Below are positions 23,101 through 34,624 of a stretch of 64,000 nt of DNA, one piece after another. The stretch lies in contig CAJFCJ010000026.1 of NCBI GenBank assembly GCA_904063045.1, forward strand, positions 288,964-352,963, in the 5' to 3' direction. The notes under the pieces were generated by a model. It was not told where the DNA came from and did not search any database. It was given only the letters and a program-made list of their open reading frames with translations. The stretch comes from Dimorphilus gyrociliatus. Taxonomy: Eukaryota; Annelida; Polychaeta; Dinophilidae. Positions within the stretch are counted from its first letter, which is position 1; the number at the start of each line of letters is the position of its first letter. Both the position numbers and the translations under genes were made by a program.

Positions 23101-24729
23101 GATCAAAAATATGATATGGTAACTGTTATTTTTTTCGACATAGGTAAATAATATTAACTATTCATTTCTTATAACATAGGCACTTGATTACTTCAAGAAA
23201 GCTATGAAGGTTCAGAAGGAACTTTCCGAAAATCCAGAACTTGATAAAGCTGATGATCGTAATGGGTTTAATAATAAACATTCCTTCGCTGCAACTCATT
23301 CAAATGTAGGTCTTGTCCACCTCCGTACTGGCAATTTATTAGAAGCTGAACGTCAAATAAAACAAGCACTTGAGGTGAAAAGATAATTTATATAGCATAT
23401 TTTGGTTGTTGTTACATTTTTATTTTACACAGCTATACACAGAATATTTTTTTGGAGAACAAACACTTGATATATCCTATTGTTATCACAACCTTGGAAT
23501 GATTTACAGAAGACTGAAACAATATGATAAAACACACGAATATTATACAAAGTAAAAGTATATTGATAATTATCTTTTCTTAGAGGTTTCTTTTATCTAG
23601 ATCTTTGAATATAAAGCTAAAATACTTAGGAGAAAAGAGTATAGACGTGGGTACAACGTATATGAATCTTGCAACTCTGGAATTAGCTAGAAAAAATGTT
23701 CAGATGTTCTTTGATTACTCTGCTAAATGTTACGAGATTTTAAACGTATAATTTAATATTAATATTCTTTATTAGAATGCAAAATAATTTACAAAAATTT
23801 AAAGGAATGTTTATCGGATAAAAATCATCATCAGATTATGATGGCAAAAGAAAACTATGCTCATGGCCTTTTTCTGATGAATAGAAAAGAAGAAAGTAAA
23901 GAAATATTTCTTGAAACAAGTAATTTGGTTTTTTATTTGTTATACAGTACTTTTCATGTTCTTTAATAGTTGCTGTCCACGAGGAGAGAAATGATTTTGA
24001 AAAAGGTCTTCTTGTGTTATATAAGAATATGATATATTACCTAAAAGAGCAAAAACAATTTAGGACAATCTTTCGCTTTTTGGCACCAGTTATGAAGACC
24101 AAACTGTTACGCGCATATCATTATATTATTATGGATGAAGTTTATGAAAATCTAAATGATGAGAGTCTGAGAGAAGATAATTTATGCCTTGAGTATGGCA
24201 TTGAGAAATTTCCAAACAGTATAGACCTGCTTCAATATAGTGGCACAAAGTATTTTGACAGAGATTTTGTGGAATTACGAGACTTCACCTTAAAAATATA
24301 TAATCTATTTAAAAAAATTGGAAAAAATGAAAATTTACCAATAATATTATTTTCACAAGCAATGTTGGAAACCAACAGGGAGAAATACGCAGAAAAGGCT
24401 TTTCTTTTGATTAATGAAGGTTTAAAGATAATGCCCGACGATACAGTAAATATCATACCTAGAATACTTGTCACAGTCTTAAATAATGGAACATATTTTT
24501 ATAACAGGAAATTTTAGCGATGAAAGCATATGCTTTTTGCCTTGATAAAAAATATCAGGAGTGTCTCGACATTTTAACAATGTTGACAGAAAATAGTACA
24601 AAAAATCATTCTGTTCTGAAACCATATTTTGAGGATATCTTAGATATGGGGGAAGCTAATGATCAAGATTGTGAAAATTTCTTAAAAGAAGTAACTGATT
24701 TAAACAATAAACTGCATAAGGTCGAATAA
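20124..24729 (+). CDS. DUF4062-NACHT-TPR protein (NPHP3/TTC41-like STAND NTPase), multi-exon
   Basis: Exon 1 (20124-20561) is a DUF4062 domain: CRVFFSSPFTGMEEER, AVDMRWGIT, GFYGQRYGW. Exon 2 (from 20614) carries a NACHT-type P-loop, with Walker A GESGSGKS near residue 268 and Walker B TIVLDG near residue 376. Further short exons give a helical linker. From about 22800 come TPR repeats (AEVCLRRGINIISHCRN, HSNVGLVHLRTGNLLEAE, SYCYHNLGMIYRRLKQYDK), continuing to the stop at 24727-24729. DUF4062-NACHT-TPR is the architecture of nephrocystin-3 and of TTC41-type invertebrate proteins. This one begins directly with DUF4062, lacking the N-terminal coiled coil of NPHP3. The role is either ciliary or a STAND-type sensor. 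The exon near 21834-21899 is ambiguous: skipping the sequence between a GTTAGA donor and a TATTAG acceptor keeps the frame. Confidence 0.8.
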
Positions 24730-24764
24730 CAAGAGTAATTACTTCTTCACATTTTAACTTGGTT

Positions 24765-24890
24765 TGTTATGTGCACACTGTAATGATATTTCAATACAAC
24801 AAGTATTTCACATTATAAATCAATTGAGCTCTCAGCAAGACGACTATTTTGATAATTGAAAATTTTTTCTGCCGTATAGTCTTTTTAAGC
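24765..24890 (-). pseudogene. Duplicated fragment of the SOCS-box gene 3' end
   Basis: The minus strand at about 24818-24880 reads YTAEKIF...RLAESSIDL and a stop, matching the C-terminus of the SOCS-box gene (YMAEEIF...CLAESLIDF and stop, 26736-26800). Similarity continues into the 3' flank. The rest of the gene is missing. It sits in the 360-bp gap between the TPR gene and the ZYG11-like gene. Confidence 0.7.
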
Positions 24891-25018
24891 AATTTAAGGT
24901 TTAACATTAGATTAGGCTTACTGTGTTTGCTATCCATATAAAAATATAACAATATTAAACAGTTTCAGTACTAAATTTTTTTGTAGTATTTAATTACACG
25001 TATCTGTGAAACATCGAG

Positions 25019-25024
25019 CACGTG
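25019..25024. promoter_or_regulatory. CACGTG E-box upstream of ZYG11-like gene
   Basis: GAGCACGTGCTT context, 65 bp before the ATG at 25089. Confidence 0.4.
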
Positions 25025-25088
25025 CTTGTAATCAGGTTGTTTAAAATAATATCACTAGCTATTTTTCAGAATCAGAGGATAAGTTAAG

Positions 25089-26645
25089 ATGAATCTTGAA
25101 AATCTCTGCTACCAAAAAATTTCCGACTATTCAAGAGAAATATTCTGGTATATTTCGGAACACGACATACTTTTCCCTCGAACTATATCTGACAATCTAT
25201 TCGAAATTTTTAGTCAAACACTTGGATCAAATATGTCTGATAAGTTTGAAGTTTTTTCCGGAAAGAAGTTTCAATTGCAAAATATTCGTATTGATTTTGG
25301 AAAAATCTCTTTCAAAGATAGCCTTCACATTTTAAAGGAACATCAACTAAAGAGGGTTCACTTTAAGAATGCAAAGAAGGCTTTTTCTAAATGGCATCAA
25401 ATCATTAACACAGAGTCTATATACTGCTTAGGATTAACTGAATTTGATGAAGTAGAACGAATAATTTCTAAGGATGGAATAGAAATTTATGACCTTTTAA
25501 AACTAGAAACGACTGTTTTACGATACTTTCCGTATCTAATATCTCTAAATGTATCAAATTCTACTTTTAACAATGACGACCTTCGTTTGACATCTGATTT
25601 GCATCCAAAACTTCAAAACATATGCCTATCTAATACCTTCGTAAATAACATAAACATTCTTAGCTATTTTAAAGAGTTGAGAAAAATTTCTGTTGGTCGT
25701 TCAGATTTGGGAATATCTGTTGAAGGCTTTTCAGATAGGTTAGAATTTTTGGACCTATCTCGAAATACTTCTGCGCATAAGACGTTTCAGAAAGAGTGCA
25801 GCTTTCCTAATCTGAAATACTTGGATATTTCTCAAAGTAATGGATTTGAAAAGATTGATATAAGGTAAATAAATATGTTTGTACATCTGAAGTGGTTAAT
25901 TAGTTTTATAATTTAGATATTTCTTCGAAAAACATTGCAAGCTTGAGTATTTTGGCTGCCTCTTTGTCAAAATACAAAGTTTTACAGAATTAAAAAATAC
26001 CTTTCCATTAATAAAAGTAAAAATTTTTAGCCGTTTTTGAAGATTATAATACTAATTTATTGAATTTAGATGGGGCACGAAAGCGATATTGAATGTATAA
26101 GCTGCTTATTTCTGTTTTCGGATGATATTTTTTATCGTAACTTTAGAGTGTTGAAACTATTTGAAAAAATATTATACTTTTTGCAAAAGGACTGTGAACA
26201 TTCCCTTATTAGCACTGTAGCGAAGGTAAGTAATTTATTTGTAACCATACTCTTTTCATAAATTTGCTTCAAGGCTCTGGTTCACTACGTTGAAAAAATA
26301 CTATATGAAGGCTTCGAAGGACGATCTTCCGGATGTTTTCATTGTTTTACAGCTTTGCTAAAGCACGAAGGAAAAGTACCTTTAGATATCAGGAGACGAA
26401 TTATCAATATTCTTCGAACTATGGAGAAAAGGAAAAGCAAATTTCTAATAAATATATCCGTATGTATAAAATTACATACTACAAACACATTTTGAGTTAC
26501 TATCATTTAGGATGAAAAAGCGAAGCAAAAATCTCACAACATAGGAAATGCAAGAGTACCAAATACTCTGCTACAGTACTATTCCAGTTCTTCAAAAAAA
26601 ATTCTATCAGTATTAAGCGAATTATTTACAATATTGGGTTTTTAA
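25089..26645 (+). CDS. ZYG11/ZER1-like leucine-rich protein, probable CUL2 substrate receptor
   Basis: Exon 1 (25089 to about 25865) opens with NLENLCYQKI and later FPRTISDNLFEIF, resembling the VHL/BC-box and following helix of ZYG11/ZER1 proteins. Leucine-rich repeats follow: FPYLISLNVSNSTFNNDD, LQNICLSNTF, LEFLDLSRNT, NLKYLDISQSNGF. Later exons (25918 on; 26070 to about 26226; about 26274 to 26460; 26514-26645) encode helical, armadillo-like sequence ending in LSELFTILGF and a stop at 26643-26645. The family recruits substrates, including N-terminal glycine degrons, to Elongin-Cullin-2 ubiquitin ligases. The product, about 450 aa, is shorter than typical ZYG11 (about 750 aa), so the armadillo part looks reduced. 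It converges on the SOCS-box gene. Medium confidence in the family. Confidence 0.6.
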
Positions 26646-26732
26646 GGGCAATGGACTTTTTCATGACACTGTTTACTTTAACAGCCTGCTTTTGTGCATC
26701 ATAATCTTATTTAAATACAAGAAATATTTCAA

Positions 26733-28398
26733 TTAGAAATCAATTAAGCTCTCAGCAAGGCAGTTTTCGTGATCATCGAAAATTTCTTCTGCCATATAAT
26801 TTTCACTAAACAACAGCGGAAAATCTATCTCATCAGAAGACCGAAATTCTTCAGATAAATCCACAATCTCAGAATGAGTTTTAAGTAATATCAAATCTGA
26901 AATTCGACTAGGAATATTAAGTTTACAAAGATTTTCGTCCAGAGGTCCTCGAATAAACTGGCGAACAGTAACAGCTGCCAGGTTTGACAACCTTCGAGGT
27001 TTAGGCATATTAATGATAAAGTCCAAAAAATTCACTGGGAAATACGTTTCAGCAGAAGAGCAGTAATATATTATTTCCAGTAGTTCAGTTACGTAATACT
27101 CTATAGAAAAGGTAACTAACTGATCAAAGCTGTCATTTCATATATTAATTTTACTCACCATTACTAGCTAAATTTTCAGGTATCTTTCCTGTAAAAACGA
27201 AGCCATTCTGTAAAAATACCGGTAGAGCTAAAAAACTAAACGCAATCATTTCTTCATTCTCTAATAATATTTCTTGAAAAAGGACTTCGCAAAAAAAATT
27301 TCCAGCATTTTCAATTGAAATAGAGCATTTGCTCATGCATTTTACAACATGAAACAAAGAATTAATATAACAATTACCAGTCAAACTTTCATTTAACAGA
27401 ACAAGATTACGAATCCAAGACAAAAGCAACTTAACAACTAGTTCCTTTCTCACAACAAAAAATTCAAGCAAGCATTTCACAGAATACATATTTTGCAAAT
27501 TCTGATTAAACAAAACAGAAACGCTATCATAATTTAATTTAGAGACAATCCAACTTTCAAACTTTTGTAACACACTAGGTGACTCTTGACAAATATATTC
27601 AATGATTTCTGGAGAGCTACTTATAAAATTATCAAAAGTAATTGCTCTAAAAAATTTTTTCTTCACAAATTTCTTTTGAATTAAATGAATGAAGATTTCG
27701 TAATTGCCTTTTTTGTAAGCCAACATTGTTAAATGCAATCTAGTGTTCACATTCCGCCAATTCACAACATCTTTAGATACGTAACAGAAATCAAACCATG
27801 ATATTTCTTTGTCTGTTATAATATTTTCATAATCGAAATCAATTGGACGAACAGAAAATACGCATTTAAGTCGATCAATCAAGCAGTATTTATCAGGACG
27901 ATTTAGTTTCAAAAGACATGAATATATTACCGAACAGAACTCATCGGTAAAATTGTTTGCTATGTCATAGTCAGAAAGTATTTCATCAACAATATCCAAG
28001 TTAGGCTGACACAGAAAATGGACAAAGATTGGTATAAGTAATTCGTTCCCTAAGACGTTACCCATTATAATATTCATCTCACAAAACCAACGTTTTTCCG
28101 CTAACATCTTAATGAGGGGCCAAAAATGTTTAATAAAAAAACATTGCCAGCATTTAAATACTTTAGCAATATTAGGAAATTCGACATTTTCCAAAAGGAA
28201 CTTGCACCTTTTTCGAAAGTTTCGAAATTTCGTGTAAAATTCATCTGATACATAATCAAAAAGCTCATCAGTAACCTGCGAAGACTTATCGCAACAAATG
28301 TACATTAACCCGTTCTTTCGGTCCAAAAGCACAGAGAGAGGAACAAAGTTTCGAGTCTCAAGGTATTTTAATACAGACAGTTCCAAAAGTGATTTCAT
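26733..28398 (-). CDS. SOCS-box protein, ASB-like (degenerate ankyrin region), two exons
   Basis: Exon 1 runs from an ATG at 28396-28398 (MKSLLELSVLKY; the longer frame would need TTG) to a GTGAGT donor near 27152. Exon 2 begins after CTATAG near 27100 and ends at 26733. The body of about 420 residues is Cys-, Phe- and Leu-rich, with helical repeats in which only NTRLHLTMLAYKKGNYEIF looks ankyrin-like. The C-terminus has a SOCS box: PRRLSNLAAVTVRQFI, then LCKLNIPSRISDLILL. The BC-box Cys is replaced by Ala. Such proteins bind Elongin B/C and a Cullin to ubiquitinate a bound target. An acidic tail follows and ends in LAESLIDF. A diverged copy of this tail lies at 24.8 kb. Confidence 0.7.
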
Positions 28399-29038
28399 GA
28401 CAAAAAAAAGCAACTAATTATCAATCTTTTCTAGAAAACAAAATAATTTACCACGTATAGCAGCAGCACCTTCTACCAAAAAGAACAATTGTTGAGTACT
28501 TTTAAATTAAAACGGAAAAGACTGGTTACATACACAGACTGTAAATTCATTTAAAGTGGTTAAAGTAAGACAAAAACTTCATTTTAGGTAATTTACTTTG
28601 CAGTTTTACGGTAGACTTTTGCTGTTCAAAGTCTTTTAACAGCTTAAAAAAATATTTTAATTTGACCTAAATTATTACAATTATTTAGGGATAATTTACA
28701 AGTTAGATAAATTAATAGATTCAGGGTAAACGAAAAAAATTTTGTGACTCATTACAATATTACAAAAACAAAAGCAGTGAAAAAGATTTCATGGCAATTG
28801 TCCATTCAGCTGGCTCTGTTGCTCATTTTCATTTTTCATTTGGCTATAGCGAAGCGCATTACTTTTTTGAAAATAACATGATTCAGAGCAAAAAAATCAT
28901 AATTATAGATCAACATTATTGAACATATTCAGGTAAAAAATTCCCAAATTTTTGGCTTTTAGCCAAGATATTTGAAAAGATCACAAAATATCTCAATATA
29001 ATATTGTAAATTCGAAATTCATATACAACATAACACTG
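28399..29038. promoter_or_regulatory. Divergent intergenic region (bidirectional promoter candidate)
   Basis: 640 bp between the start codons of the minus-strand SOCS-box gene and the plus-strand TRPM gene. It is AT-rich, and no specific core element is clear. Confidence 0.4.
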
Positions 29039-32000
29039 ATGACTAAATCTAACCCGTCACAATCGTTTGAGCTAAAAGAACTAGAAAATCTTGAAGCGAT
29101 GGATGAAGAACAATTCATCAGAAAAAACTTTTTTTATCAAATCGAGTAAGAAAAAGCTGTTTTTTTCCTCAATATACAGAAAAAATTTATAAAAAAAATA
29201 TTCACTAAATAGGTGCCTAAAGGTCACGACTGATACTTTTGGAGAATTTTCACATATTAACTATTCAGCAAACGAAAAATCGAAAGTAAGATTTGGATAC
29301 ATTTATATATTCCTAAAAAATTATACTTTCTAGTATATACGGTTATCTGAAGATTGTGATATAAAGAATGTACTTACTCTTTTGCGTGATTACTGGCAAT
29401 TAGAAACTCCTGATTTAATTATTTCAGTAACTGGTGGAGCCAAAGATTTCGATATTAGAAAGACATTAAAAGAGTCTTTCGGAAAAGGATTGATGAAAAC
29501 CGCTACATTGACAAGGGCATGGATTATTACTGGAGGAACAAATTCAGGTGTAATGAAGCTGGTTGGAGAAGCTGTCAAAGATTTTTCTACCGCTTATGGG
29601 AAACAACGGAAACTGATAACTATCGGAATTGCCTCTTGGGCTAAAATAAGAAACAGAGAACAGTTAGTGCGAACTAACAATTCGTATGCGACTGTGTATA
29701 ACCCAAAATCTAAAAACGGAGACGAAATTGAACTAGATGTTAACCATACTCATTTCTTTTTAGTTGACAATGACATCAACGAGTACAAAGAAGAGATAAA
29801 CTTTAGAGCCAAATTAGAAAAAGCTGTATCCGAAAAATATTTAAGTAGAAATTTCGAAAATGATTCACAAAAAATTCCTGTTGTGTGTGTTGTTCTAGAA
29901 GGAGGTAGAGGTACTATTAGTACATGTTTGTCAGCTATAGAAAATAAAACACCCTGCGTTATAATTGAAAACTCCGGAAGAGCAGCAGATGTCTTATGTT
30001 ATGCCTATCGTAAATTTGAAAAAATGTTCGTTTTAAATAGTACATTTTTTATATTAACATAATCTATTTCCTATTTAACAGAGACCAACCTCCTTTTACA
30101 TATGAAAACTCTGTCAGGCGTTTTTTTCAAGAATACGCTGATGATGTTAAATATGATATTGAAGAAAAATTTAAAACTAAATTTGTAACTCTGTTTGAAA
30201 TGAATAGTGAACATAATTCTATTAGTTTGGACGAAGCCATTTTAGCATCTCTACGGAAAGGTAGTTTCTTCAATACATACATGATTTAAATAAAAATAGT
30301 TTTGGTTAAAAGGAGGATCAAAAGATGTTCTTCAGCAGTTACGACTCGCTCTTGCATGGAATGTTTTAGAGATAGCTAAAGAACATATCCTAAATAACGA
30401 TATTGATACCAAAGAAATACAAAAACTCTTTATGGAAGCAGTAAAAATATGCCGAACTGAATTTGTTTCTTTCTTTTTAAGGAATTATGATATTTTAGCT
30501 AATTTACTTAATTCTGACGAAGTTGTCCTTTTGTATCGAAATGTATAATGTATAATATACATTATTTACAGCTTATTATTAACAGTAGTTTTATAATTTT
30601 CCAGATCTCGAGGAATGTTTTTGGAAAAAATTTGGTAAAAATTTTCATGACTTTACATAAGCTTTTTGATTAAACTCTTTTTCAGAAAGGCAAGCTAACT
30701 GAAGAAAATATTGCTAAAGAACTTACAAACTTGACCATACATTGTCAACAAGAGTATTATAGCTTTGATTACAATAATACAGCTAAAGAACTGTTTGTTT
30801 ATTGCATAATAAAAAATCAAAAACAATTAGCGTTATTATTTTTAGATGAAATGGAGGTTTGACCCATAACACCTATGTTAAACAATATTGAAGACCTGTC
30901 TATTTCAGAATCCAATAGCAGCTTGTCTAATTGCAGAAGTTCTTCTTAAAGAGTTAGGATTAAAAATCGATGATTCTGAAATACAAAAAGAAATGGAAAA
31001 TAACTCTAGGTAACAACATGATTATACCGTTTTCTAATAAAACTTGAAGTTTTTTTAAGTTTCTTCGGAAGTTTAGCTGTAGAATTATTAAGTGAATGCT
31101 ACCTAGATGACGCTAAAAAAGCGCAACTTATGCTTGTAAGAGAAATAGCAATGTTTAACAACACCACTCTTCTGACATTAGCAAAGGCAGCTGACAATAA
31201 AACTTTCATTGCGCACGGTGCATGTAAGGCTCTGTTAGATCGTATTTGGAGAGGTAAAATCTATCTTTTAAAAAGGTTGTATATTAAAATGATAAAAAAA
31301 GTATTAACAAGTAATTTTTTTAGATCAAATTTTTTATGGGATACTTTCGACGAAGTTCAAAAAAATAATCAAGCTAAATACATCTACAATAGTCCTCAAG
31401 TCAATTTTGTTTTTAATTCTATAAGCTATACTATATTCCTACTACTTTTTTCATTTGTGTCTCTAACTAAAATGACCCAAATATTTACTTTATATGAATA
31501 TCTTTTGATATTTTGGGTATTCACGCTATTGTGCGAAGAAATTCGACAGTTTTATGAAATAGATGGAAGAACCAAGAAAGAAAAATTTTCTTCTTATATT
31601 CATAATTTTTGGAATATATTAGATATAATATCTATAGTTACTTTTTTGTCAAGTATTATTATGAAGGGTTTTGCTAAATACGAATGCAGGAATTGTTTTA
31701 GTGCCTATCAAATTCTTTTTCCTTCCAGTTTAGCTGTATTTTATTTACGATACTTGCACACTTTTACACCAAGCAGAATTTTGGGTCCCAAATTAATAAT
31801 GATATTGAAAATGATGAAAGAATTGGCATGGTTTCTCATAATTTTACTTATTGTGATACTCAGTTATGGAATTTCCTCACAGTCTATTTTATATCCAAAT
31901 GCAAAAATGGGTGCAGATATTATCAAGAAAGTTTTTCACAAAGCATATTTTCAAATATACGGCGAATTTTTTCTAGACGAAATTGAGCGAAAAGAATGTA

Positions 32001-32639
32001 ACCAGACAACTAATATTTGTCCAACGGAACACGCACAATGGTTCATACCAGTTTTATTAGCATTCTACACTTTATTTACAAATGTTTTAATATTAAATTT
32101 GATAATTGCTATGTTCAGGTCTGTTATTTACAAAGAAATAGATGTTTTCTCCTTACTATTTTCTTTACAGTTATACCTTTCAAGAAATTCATGAAAATAC
32201 TGACAATGTTTGGAGATACCAAAGGTACATGCTAATAAGAGAATTTTATGATCGACCTCGTCTACCGCCACCGCTGATTTTTATAAGTCACTTATGGTCT
32301 TTATTTTTAAAAATATCCGCATGTTCTTCAAAATCAAGAAAAACAATTGGATCAATTTTCAGTATGCTTAAATATATGATATACATAGGTTTTTATATTT
32401 CTTTATAAATAGGAATTAAATTTTTGAAGCCAAAGGAAGAAGAACTTGTTAAATGGGAAAAGATAAGAGTGGACCATTACATGTCCATTTTGGAAAATAA
32501 AGAGAAAGACATAATTTTAGAAAAACTTCATCATCTCGAAAAAATGACTGAAAGATTGAGTTTGTCAATCAATAATACAAAAAAACTTAAAAGAAGATAT
32601 AGCCGAAATATACAAAAAAACAATACGACAGTGTGCTAA
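29039..32639 (+). CDS. TRPM-family cation channel, multi-exon, no C-terminal enzyme domain
   Basis: The ATG at 29039 opens MTKSNPSQSF. The TRPM homology region is clear in the exon near 29337: LIISVTGGAKDFDIRKTL, RAWIITGGTNSGVMK, and VVCVVLEGGRGT further on. Exons 30080-31260 carry the helical MHR3/4 part (LLSECYLDDAKKAQLMLVRE). Six membrane segments lie between about 31400 and 32125. The pore has IYGEFFLDEI (31955-31984), matching the YGE filter of the TRPM1/3/6/7 group rather than the FGQ filter of TRPM2/8. S6 reads NVLILNLIIAMF. After an intron (about 32120-32170) comes the TRP helix region NVWRYQRYMLIREFYDRP, then LPPPLIF. The C-terminus is a short coiled coil (KDIILEKLHHLEKM). It has no Nudix or alpha-kinase domain. 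Probably a plasma-membrane divalent-cation channel. Confidence 0.9.
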
Positions 32640-32847
32640 AAATAAACAAGTTTTTTAATAAAATTCTTCAACTATTAAAAATACTTAACGTATCTTTAAT
32701 AAATGTGTTACCAAAAATGTGTGAATACATAAGTTACTAAAGTATCAAAACACTGTATTACCAATTTGAAACATATCTAATCGCTGTGAATTGCCATTTG
32801 TTAACTGATAAGCTTACCACAATTACCTATAAACTTTTGATAAGAGA

Positions 32848-32857
32848 ATATATAAGG
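32848..32857 (+). promoter_or_regulatory. TATA-like box of the carboxypeptidase gene
   Basis: ATATATAAGG about 33-42 bp before the ATG at 32890, after a GATAAG motif. The position fits a short 5' UTR; no other gene here has so clear a TATA box. Confidence 0.45.
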
Positions 32858-32889
32858 TAGAAGATTTTCCATTAACTTTGTGTTTCACA

Positions 32890-34624
32890 ATGAAATTGTT
32901 TATCTTCTTTTTGACGATTTCTGTAGCCACGGCTGCAAGGAAATCCTACGACGGGTACCTTTTCCGTTTTTTAGTAAAATATGATATAATTTGTTTTTTA
33001 ATTTCCTCAGATATAAAATAGTGTCTGTTCATGCGAAAACTGATACTCAAGCCAAATGGTTAAATTATCTTCAAGAAAAAAATGTTTGCCTATAATTTCT
33101 TTAAATTTCTAATGTTGAAAGTTTCTTATTCTAGGTTGATTTTTTGGTTCCTCCTATGAAAGTCGATCATGAAGCTGTAATGCTTTTAAGTCCCAGAGAA
33201 TTTCTGAGAGTAAAAGTCCTACTCCATAAAATCAATTTGGATTTTAAAATTATTCACAGTCAAGTTGGAGAGTAAGAAAATTGTTTTTTTTTTATTCTCT
33301 TTTGTATTAATAGAACTCTTACAGAGATTTAAGAAATATGTTCAAACGTCTTGACGAAAAGAAGCAGTTTGACATTAATGACTATAATACTCTTGAAGAT
33401 ATCAATTCGTATTTAGACAACCAGAGAAATAATTGTCCTTCTGGCGCAAATTGTGAAATAGAAGTTATCGGAACCACCCACGAAAGAAGAGAAATTAGAC
33501 TTTTCAAGGTACTTTAATAGAAAAAACGTATATCCTTTAAACTCTACCTTCAAACAGCTAACAAAACCCGGCGCAAATAGAAGAATTTACTGGTTTGACT
33601 CAGCAATTCATGCTCGTGAATGGTTGGCTCCAGCAACGAATTTGAAAATCTTCGATACGGTATGGTATATATTTCTGAAAAAATGAATTTCAAAATATTC
33701 AGAGAGAACTATGATATACACTAGATGATAAAACAAACCGACGCCGATTCAATAAGTCTTTTGAACAAATACGATTTCTATTTCGTTATTATTTTAAACC
33801 CTGATGGATACGTCTACAGCTGGAATAGTGAGGTATGTTTTTATATGTATTATAAGTAAAGATTTGAAGCCAAAAAAATATTCTTTTTAGCGATTTTGGC
33901 GTAAGAATAGATCTCCAAATCCCGGCTCAATTTGCCTCGGAACAGATCTTAACCGAAACAATGATATATGCTGGAGATGTATTATCTAATCGTTAAATTT
34001 ATTCTACTTTCTAACAAAACTTTCTGACTGAAAGGTGATGGAACTTCTTCGAATCCATGCTCTGATACATACGGAGGATCAGCTGCCGCATCTGAATTGG
34101 AAACAAAAGCCGTTGCTGATACTGTTTCAAAATATGGATCTAGAATTGTAGCTTGGAATACTATTCATACTACTGCACAAATGATTCTTCATCCTTACGG
34201 ATACACCGAAAATGGTATATGCTATAGAGCAGATGATCACGATGATATGGTAATTATTATTTTATTTTACATTTGATAAAGTATGTACTTTATGTTTTTA
34301 TAGTTTAGGGTAGCAAATGCATATGCCGATGCTGTTGAAAACACTTATCAAACTGTATGGACCAGAGGAACCAGCTGTGAAACAATTTGTAAATAGTTTA
34401 AAAAATGCGATTTTAGAATTTATAATACATTTTTTACAGACGCGGCATCTGGAGGAACAGATGATTATGTCAAAGCTCATGGAAATGTAAAATATTCCTT
34501 CACGCCGGAATTGAGAGGGCCAGGATTCAATCCGTCACCATCGGCTATTGAGCCAAGTTATCAAGAAATGTGGAATGGCATCAAGGCGATGATCGCAGAA
34601 ATTGAAGCAATTGAAAGCGAATAA
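32890..34624 (+). CDS. Secreted M14 metallocarboxypeptidase, B-type specificity predicted, multi-exon
   Basis: Signal peptide [15 protein letters not shown], then an activation pro-domain (about 33010-33400) and the peptidase. The zinc ligands are visible: HxxE in [12 protein letters not shown] (about 33600-33635) and the His in [15 protein letters not shown] (about 34160). DLNRNND holds the substrate-binding Asn-Arg. [13 protein letters not shown] matches the pancreatic family. Tyr248 is rebuilt across an intron (I-Y-AASGG). Glu270 lies in SFTPELRG (codon 34508-34510). Position 255, which sets specificity, is Asp (34460-34462), as in carboxypeptidase B, so cleavage of C-terminal Lys or Arg is predicted. 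Ends in TAA at 34622-34624. Every catalytic residue is present. It is probably an extracellular or digestive zymogen. Confidence 0.9.

Noticed and set aside
28399-28413. Longer start for the SOCS-box protein and similar extensions of the 5844 and 13161 genes
   Set aside because: The extra N-terminal codons start with TTG or GTG; nearby in-frame ATGs at 28398, 6257 and 13694 are more likely.
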